Part shown: positions 36,083 through 40,574 of the stretch, in pieces
Layout: the number at the start of each line of letters is the position of its first letter
Position numbering within the stretch: position 1 is the stretch's first letter
Assembly: GCA_022819985.1 (NCBI GenBank)
Contig: JAJEGH010000041.1
Span: 1-40,574, forward strand
Length of the DNA: 40,574 nucleotides
Direction: 5' to 3'
Source: Alphaproteobacteria bacterium
Lineage (GTDB): Bacteria > Pseudomonadota > Alphaproteobacteria > Bin65
Notes under the pieces: generated by a model
The model's database searches: none
The model's input: only the letters and a program-made list of their open reading frames with translations
What the model was told of the DNA's origin: nothing
Made by a program: the position numbers and the translations under genes

Positions 36083-37102
36083 TCACCGGGCGCGCCGCAG
36101 CTTGGGGTTGACGACGATGTAGACCACGTCGACGGCCAGGTTGATGGTCAGCACGGCAAGGGCGAATACCAGCGCGGCGCCCTGGATGATCGGCAGGTCG
36201 GTGTTGCGCACCGCCTCGACCATCAGATTGCCGAGGCCGGGATAGGAGTAGATGACCTCGACCAGCAGGGTGCCGCCGAACAGGAAGCCGAACTGGACGC
36301 CCATCAGCGACAGGGTCGGCAGCAGCGCGTTGCGCAGGGCGTGCCGGTTGACGACCCGGCGCTCCGGCACGCCGCGCAACCGCGCCATGGTCACATAATC
36401 CTCGCCGATCACGTCGAGCAGGCTGGAGCGCAGCAGGCGCATGATGAGCGGCACGGTGCCGAGCGCGAGTGCGAGCGCCGGCAGCAGCATGTGCCGGATC
36501 GCTTCCAGGAAGGCTGTGAAGTCGCCGGTCAGCAGGCAGTCGAGCAGCAGGAAGCCGGTAACCTTGGGAATCGTCATGTCCGGCGGCAGCCGGCCGGCGA
36601 AGGGCAGCAGGTTGAACGCGACCCCGAAGACGAGGATCAGGAACAGCGCCCAGAGGAATTCCGGAATCGACATCATCAGCGTGCTGCCGACATCGACCGC
36701 CTGCTCCGACGGCCGGCCGCGCAGCCGGAACAGCAGAATGCCGCCGGGCAGCCCGATCGCCGTCGCGAAGAGGGCGCCGAAGGCCGCCAGTTCGATGGTT
36801 GCCGGCAGGGACTGGCCGATCAGCTTGAAAACCGGCTGGCCGAAGGCGATGGACCGGCCCAGGTCGCCTTCGAGGATGTGGCCGAGCCAGATGGCGTACT
36901 GGTGCATGACCGGCAGGTGCAGGCCCATCTCGCGCCGCAATGCCTCGATATCCTCGTTCGTCGCGTTCGGCGGCATGGACATGGCCACCGGATCGGCCGG
37001 AATCAGCCGCAACACGATGAAGACGAGGATCGAGACGAGCAGCATGAGCGGGATCGCGACCGCGATCCGGCGCAACACGATGCCGAGGATTTCGCCGCTC
37101 AT
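36083..37102 (-). CDS. DppB-type ABC permease
   Basis: A 339-residue permease of the DppB/OppB family. It starts with a transmembrane helix (RRIAVAIPLMLLVSILVFIVLRLIPADPV), contains EALRREMGLHLPVMHQYAIWLGHILEGDLGRSI, and the EAA motif DYVTMARLRGVPERRVVNRHALRNALLPT. The end has GLGNLMVEAVRNTDLPIIQG, a strong family marker. It follows the binding-protein gene after a 112-base gap that contains a stable hairpin. Confidence 0.94.
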   Translation of the reverse strand: MSGEILGIVLRRIAVAIPLMLLVSILVFIVLRLIPADPVAMSMPPNATNEDIEALRREMGLHLPVMHQYAIWLGHILEGDLGRSIAFGQPVFKLIGQSLPATIELAAFGALFATAIGLPGGILLFRLRGRPSEQAVDVGSTLMMSIPEFLWALFLILVFGVAFNLLPFAGRLPPDMTIPKVTGFLLLDCLLTGDFTAFLEAIRHMLLPALALALGTVPLIMRLLRSSLLDVIGEDYVTMARLRGVPERRVVNRHALRNALLPTLSLMGVQFGFLFGGTLLVEVIYSYPGLGNLMVEAVRNTDLPIIQGAALVFALAVLTINLAVDVVYIVVNPKLRRAR

Positions 37103-37116
37103 GGCACAGCAGCCGC

Positions 37117-37140
37117 GCCCGCGCGCCGGGGCGCGCGGGC
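37117..37140 (-). promoter_or_regulatory. Perfect GC hairpin between the binding-protein and permease genes
   Basis: GCCCGCGCGCC (37117-37127) and GGCGCGCGGGC (37130-37140) pair perfectly over 11 bp with two bases between. It lies 14 bases before the DppB-type ATG and 74 bases after the binding-protein stop. There is no T tract. It probably stabilises or partly stops the transcript so more binding protein than permease is made. Confidence 0.55.
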
Positions 37141-37214
37141 GGCGGCAATGCAGCAGTCGGGAGCCGGCAGGGCGGCGACCGCGCGGATCGCGCGCCTTAC
37201 CGGCACTTCAGGGC

Positions 37215-38741
37215 CTATTTCCAGGACCAGGTATGGGGCAGCACCCAGCCGTTGTTGTACTGCACCACGCCGAGATCGCTCTTGTGCACCCAGGTGGTCA
37301 CGGACTGGAGCAGCGGCATGACGGCGCCCTGACTCGCCGCATAGACGGCCACCTTCTTGTAGCCGGCGATGCGCTTGTCATAGTCGACGACGCCGAACAG
37401 CTTCATCACCCGGCCGCCGACATCCATATCCTTCCAGGCGGAGAACGGCAGTTTCGGATGCATCAGGTAGCCGGTGAACATCTCCGGGTCGCCGACGGCA
37501 TTGTCCCAGCTGTAGAGAGTCGCCTCCGGCAGCTTGTTGCCGCGGTTGAGCTCGAAATATTTCGAATACTCGATCACCTGCAGCTTCGCTTCGATGCCGA
37601 CCTTCTTCCACATCGAGACGATCGCCCGGGCGATGTCGTAGTCGCCGGGGAAATTGCCGTTGAAGCTGGCCATGCCGATCTTGAGTGGCTTGTCCGTGCT
37701 GAAACCGGATTTCGCCAGCAGCGCTTTCGACTTCGCCGGATCGTACGGGAACTCGAAATCCGCGACATAACCCGGAGTGCCCGGAGGCGCGACGATCGAC
37801 AGCGGCACCGCCTTGCCGGCGTAGAGCGCCTGGGAAATCGCCTTCTTGTTGATCGCGTGATGTGCGGCCAGCCTGACATTCTTGTCGGCAAAAGCCTTGT
37901 CGCTGCGGATCTGCAGCAGGATCACGCGCGAGATCGGGAAGATCCGGCCGCTGAGCGCCGACATCTTGTCGAGCCGTGCGACTTCGCGGATCGGCACGTC
38001 CGGCGCGAAATCGACCCGGCCGGACTGAACCGCGGCGACGCGGGCCGACGGATCCTTCATGATCAGCACCGTCACCTTGCGGATTTTCGGCTTCGGCCCC
38101 CAGTATTTGTCGAAGGCTTCGAGCACGATGCGCGAGTTGCGCTGATAGTCCACGACCTTGTAAGGGCCGCTGCCCATCGGCTTGTCGGCGAAGCCGTCGG
38201 CGCCGACCTTCTCGACATGATGCTTCGGCACCACGAAGTTGGCCAGGAACGCCAGCCACGGAATCGCCGTCGCCATCGGCTTGCTCAGCTTGATGACCGC
38301 GCGGGTCGGCGTCGGCGTCTCGATATCCGCGACGTTGCGCCAGATTCGCACGAGGTCGATCTTGTGGCCCGCCTTGCCGCGTTCGAGGAAGGTGTATTTG
38401 ACATCGGCCGACGTCACCTTGGTGCCGTCGTGCCAGTAGGCGTTGTCCCGGATGTCCAGCGTCACGGTCTTGCCGTCCGCCGACTGGGACCATTTGGTCG
38501 CCAGCGACGCCTCCAGCTTTATATCCGGCGCCTGCGTGATCAGCTGGTCGTAGACCATCTTGTAGAGCGATTGCCGAACGGGAACCGTCCGCTTGTTCGG
38601 ATCCCAGGTCTGGGGATCGACCTGCCAGGCAATCACCACGCTGTCCTTGGCCGCCTTGGCCTCCGGCGCCAGTGGCGGCGCCACGGCCAGAACGGCGGCC
38701 GCGCCTACCGCAAAGCCGGTCATCAGAGTGCGTCTACGCAT
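37215..38741 (-). CDS. Periplasmic peptide/solute-binding protein, SBP_bac_5 family
   Basis: A 508-residue family 5 binding protein. The signal peptide MRRRTLMTGFAVGAAAVLAVAP, with RRR near the start, ends near PEAKA-AK. The mature part has VIAWQVDPQTWDPNKRTVP, LEASLATKWSQSADGKTVTLDIRDNAYWHDGTKVTSADVKYTF and GSGPYKVVDYQRNSRIVLEAFDKYWG, all typical. GGAGGAGGG precedes the ATG at 38741; the ATG inside that purine run six codons upstream is less likely. The family binds peptides, nickel chelates, glutathione or opines; the adjacent amidase hints at an amide- or peptide-like ligand. Confidence 0.93.
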   Translation of the reverse strand: MRRRTLMTGFAVGAAAVLAVAPPLAPEAKAAKDSVVIAWQVDPQTWDPNKRTVPVRQSLYKMVYDQLITQAPDIKLEASLATKWSQSADGKTVTLDIRDNAYWHDGTKVTSADVKYTFLERGKAGHKIDLVRIWRNVADIETPTPTRAVIKLSKPMATAIPWLAFLANFVVPKHHVEKVGADGFADKPMGSGPYKVVDYQRNSRIVLEAFDKYWGPKPKIRKVTVLIMKDPSARVAAVQSGRVDFAPDVPIREVARLDKMSALSGRIFPISRVILLQIRSDKAFADKNVRLAAHHAINKKAISQALYAGKAVPLSIVAPPGTPGYVADFEFPYDPAKSKALLAKSGFSTDKPLKIGMASFNGNFPGDYDIARAIVSMWKKVGIEAKLQVIEYSKYFELNRGNKLPEATLYSWDNAVGDPEMFTGYLMHPKLPFSAWKDMDVGGRVMKLFGVVDYDKRIAGYKKVAVYAASQGAVMPLLQSVTTWVHKSDLGVVQYNNGWVLPHTWSWK

Positions 38742-38821
38742 TGAACCCTCCTCCATGTGCGATGACGTGAATTTTCCGCGGACACCGTAACAGCAACCGG
38801 CGCCGCTGTACAAATGCCGCG

Positions 38822-40342
38822 CTAGCACGATTTCCAGTCGACCGCCTGCTCGAAGGCGTGGGCGGCGCGGTACAGGGTCGATTCGTCGAAATGGCGCCCG
38901 GTCAGCATCAGGCCGACCGGCAGGCCGCCGCGCATCGCGCAGGGGATGCTGATCGACGGATGGCCGGTGCAGTCGATCGGCGCCGTGTTCGGGATCGGCG
39001 TGAAGCCGGGCACCATGTCCTCCTCCCGGGTCCGGTCTTCCGGCGGCAGCTTCGATCCCTTGATCGGCGAGGTCGGCGTCAGCAGGATATCGACCTCCTC
39101 CAGCGCCGCATCGTAGGCTGCGCGCAGCAGGCGGCTCAGATTCTGCGCCTTGGCGTAATAGCGGCCGTGATGGACCGTGCGCATGTGCTCGGCGCACAGC
39201 ATGCCCAGCTTGAAGATTTCCGAGAACATGTTGGATTTCGCCTGCCAGCCGTTGAGCTTTTCCAGCAGGCTCGGCACATAGGCGCCCTTCCAGTTGTGGC
39301 CGTTGCCCAGCCCCTTGAGGATTTGTTCATAAGCGCCTTCGCAGGCGATCGGCACCCAGACCGGCATGCCGAGCTCGCGATGGGCCGGCACGGAAATCTC
39401 CGTCACCGCCGCGCCCAGCGAAGCGAAGACCTGCGCCGCGGCGCGCACCGCCTCGTCGACATCCGCCTCGCTGTCCTCGAAACCGAACCCTTCCTGCATG
39501 ACGCCGATGCGCAGCCCCTCGACGGATTGGCCCAGCGCCCGGGTATAGCGGGCGACACGCGGCGCATACTGGCGCGGATCGAGCCCGTCCTCGCCGGCCA
39601 GCACTTCGAGATAGAGCGCATTGTCCTCGACCGTCCGGCTCATCGGGCCGAGATGGTCCAGCGTCATCTCGATCGACGCCGCGCCGGTATACGGCACCAG
39701 GCCCCAGGTCGGCTTCATGCCGACAAGGCCGCTGAAGGCCGCCGGCTCGCGGATCGAGCCGCCCTGGTCGCTGCCGATGGCGAGATCGACCTCACCGGCC
39801 GCCAGCAGCGCCGCACAGCCCGAGGACGAACCGCCGGGCGTATATTCCGGATTCAGCGGGTTGAGCGTCGTCTTCCGGGCGTTGGTATGGCTGCTGCCGG
39901 AATAGCAAAAATACTCGCAATGGGCCTTGCCGAGGATGGTCCCGCCGGCGTCGAGGGTGCGGGTCACCACCGTGGCGTCGACCTCGGGCACATAGCCTTC
40001 GAGCACCGAGGCGCCGTTCATCATCGGCAGGCCGGCGACGCAGATATTGTCCTTGATCGCGACGGTCTTGCCGCGCAGCTTGCCGCGCTTGCTGCCCTCG
40101 ACGGTCGATTTGACATACCAAGCGCGCAGCGGGTCTTCTTCGTCGGTCGGGAAATGGCCCGGCGTGCGCGGATACTTTACCGGCGGCAGATTGTCGGGCA
40201 GCCGGTCGAGCGGCCGGTAGTAGGTCTCCACGGTCGCGCGGATCAGGCCGGTGAATTCTTCGAGATCGGCCGGTTCGAGCGAAATTCCCAGCACATCCGC
40301 GGCGCGCGCGATCTGCTCCCGGGTCGGCGGCTTGGCGGTCAT
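38822..40342 (-). CDS. Amidase signature (AS) family amidase
   Basis: A 506-residue amidase. The Ser-cisSer-Lys triad is visible: Lys97 in VAIKDNICV, the Gly/Ser-rich TPGGSSSGCAALLAAG (Ser172-174) and the nucleophile Ser196 in GSDQGGSIREPAAFSGLVGMKPTWG. The enzyme hydrolyses a carboxamide to the acid and ammonia. The N-terminal helical extension (about 80 residues: REQIARAADVLGISLEPADLEEF) resembles that of nitrile-pathway and aryl-acylamide amidases. It is the first gene of a five-gene minus-strand operon (amidase, binding protein, two permeases, double ATPase), so the imported compound is probably its substrate. Confidence 0.93.
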   Translation of the reverse strand: MTAKPPTREQIARAADVLGISLEPADLEEFTGLIRATVETYYRPLDRLPDNLPPVKYPRTPGHFPTDEEDPLRAWYVKSTVEGSKRGKLRGKTVAIKDNICVAGLPMMNGASVLEGYVPEVDATVVTRTLDAGGTILGKAHCEYFCYSGSSHTNARKTTLNPLNPEYTPGGSSSGCAALLAAGEVDLAIGSDQGGSIREPAAFSGLVGMKPTWGLVPYTGAASIEMTLDHLGPMSRTVEDNALYLEVLAGEDGLDPRQYAPRVARYTRALGQSVEGLRIGVMQEGFGFEDSEADVDEAVRAAAQVFASLGAAVTEISVPAHRELGMPVWVPIACEGAYEQILKGLGNGHNWKGAYVPSLLEKLNGWQAKSNMFSEIFKLGMLCAEHMRTVHHGRYYAKAQNLSRLLRAAYDAALEEVDILLTPTSPIKGSKLPPEDRTREEDMVPGFTPIPNTAPIDCTGHPSISIPCAMRGGLPVGLMLTGRHFDESTLYRAAHAFEQAVDWKSC

Positions 40343-40453
40343 TTGGCGGCTCCCTCCGCTTCATCCTGTCCGTTACAGGATTCTCCGGGACAACCCTTAG
40401 CACAGACCGGCGCGGCCGGAAGCCGGCCACATACGGTAACGTCAATTGTTATG

Positions 40454-40486
40454 TGTCAGGGGGAAAGGGGTAGCGATTCCCTGACG
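40454..40486. repeat. Inverted repeat near the right window edge
   Basis: GTCAGGG (40455-40461) and CCCTGAC (40479-40485) are exact reverse complements separated by 17 bases. Similar repeated GTCAGG ends are seen at IS21-family termini, so this could be the end of an insertion sequence continuing past the window. A transposon end cannot be shown from this much sequence. Confidence 0.3.
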
Positions 40487-40505
40487 TTTGTTTTCGTGTG
40501 TGAAG

Positions 40506-40574
40506 ATGGCGAACAGGATTCGGTCCATGGAGGTTCTGTCCTGGAAGGTGCCCATGGGTCGTGTCCGCCGCCGG
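40506..40574 (+). CDS. Possible start of a transposase-like gene (cut by window edge)
   Basis: A frame from ATG 40506 runs to the window end: MANRIRSMEVL, then 12 basic residues-rich codons. Starts of the form MANRI are found in some IS21-family transposases (IstA), and an inverted repeat precedes it. Only 23 codons are visible and the ribosome-binding site is weak; another frame (from 40451) is also open. Treat as a pointer only. Confidence 0.2.
   Translation, partial: MANRIRSMEVLSWKVPMGRVRRR

Overview
The window is chromosomal DNA from a high-GC bacterium, most likely an alphaproteobacterium of a Rhodospirillales-like lineage. The pointers are a tRNA-Tyr / tRNA-Gly(TCC) / tuf transcription unit divergent from rlmB, a guaB / rsmB-family methyltransferase / guaA block, two complete solute ABC uptake systems, and single genes for CoA-transferase, SDR, UbiD, sulfatase and amidohydrolase enzymes. 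The genus cannot be set from sequence alone.

Left part (1-11.3 kb) is mostly housekeeping: the 5' end of tuf and two tRNAs on the minus strand, rlmB on the plus strand, then a small exported protein coupled to an ACMSD-like amidohydrolase and an SDR. On the minus strand follow guaA, a GNAT acetyltransferase, an RsmB-type methyltransferase, guaB, a maleylacetoacetate isomerase-like GST, a Tat-exported alpha/beta hydrolase and a DUF429 protein. The middle (11.4-19.0 kb) is a catabolic patchwork: class III CoA-transferase, small lipoprotein, a divergent pair of 2-hydroxyacid-oxidising enzymes (NAD-type Ldh2 and FMN-type oxidase), and a divergent UbiD decarboxylase / sulfatase pair. An 816-bp gene-free gap (18958-19773) holds a perfect 18-bp palindrome, a consensus-like promoter with no gene behind it and a long imperfect inverted repeat.

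The most unusual locus is 19.8-29.6 kb. A LysR regulator is divergent from a seven-gene, tightly packed operon read right to left: amnB-like catalytic extradiol dioxygenase, amnA-like non-catalytic partner, a branched-chain-amino-acid-type periplasmic binding protein, two ABC ATPases (LivG, LivF), permease LivH, and a 1037-residue last gene. That last gene joins, in one unbroken frame, a LivM-type permease, a second AmnA-like domain, an Ala/Pro-rich linker and an arylformamidase-type alpha/beta hydrolase. The iron ligands expected for 2-aminophenol 1,6-dioxygenase are present in the beta subunit at the expected positions and absent from both alpha-type domains. I read this as an uptake-plus-ring-cleavage system in which part of the catabolic machinery is covalently attached to the transporter. 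The substrate is unknown; an aminophenol- or N-acylated aromatic is an inference.

The right part (29.9-40.6 kb) has a flotillin/YqiK-like membrane protein, a periplasmic SIMPL-domain protein, a PIN-domain toxin-like gene overlapped by a small antitoxin-like gene, and a minus-strand operon of amidase, SBP_bac_5 binding protein, DppB- and DppC-type permeases and a fused DppD-DppF ATPase, probably for uptake of peptide- or amide-like compounds. In both ABC operons a very stable GC hairpin lies just after the binding-protein gene. The extreme right edge may be the start of a mobile element.
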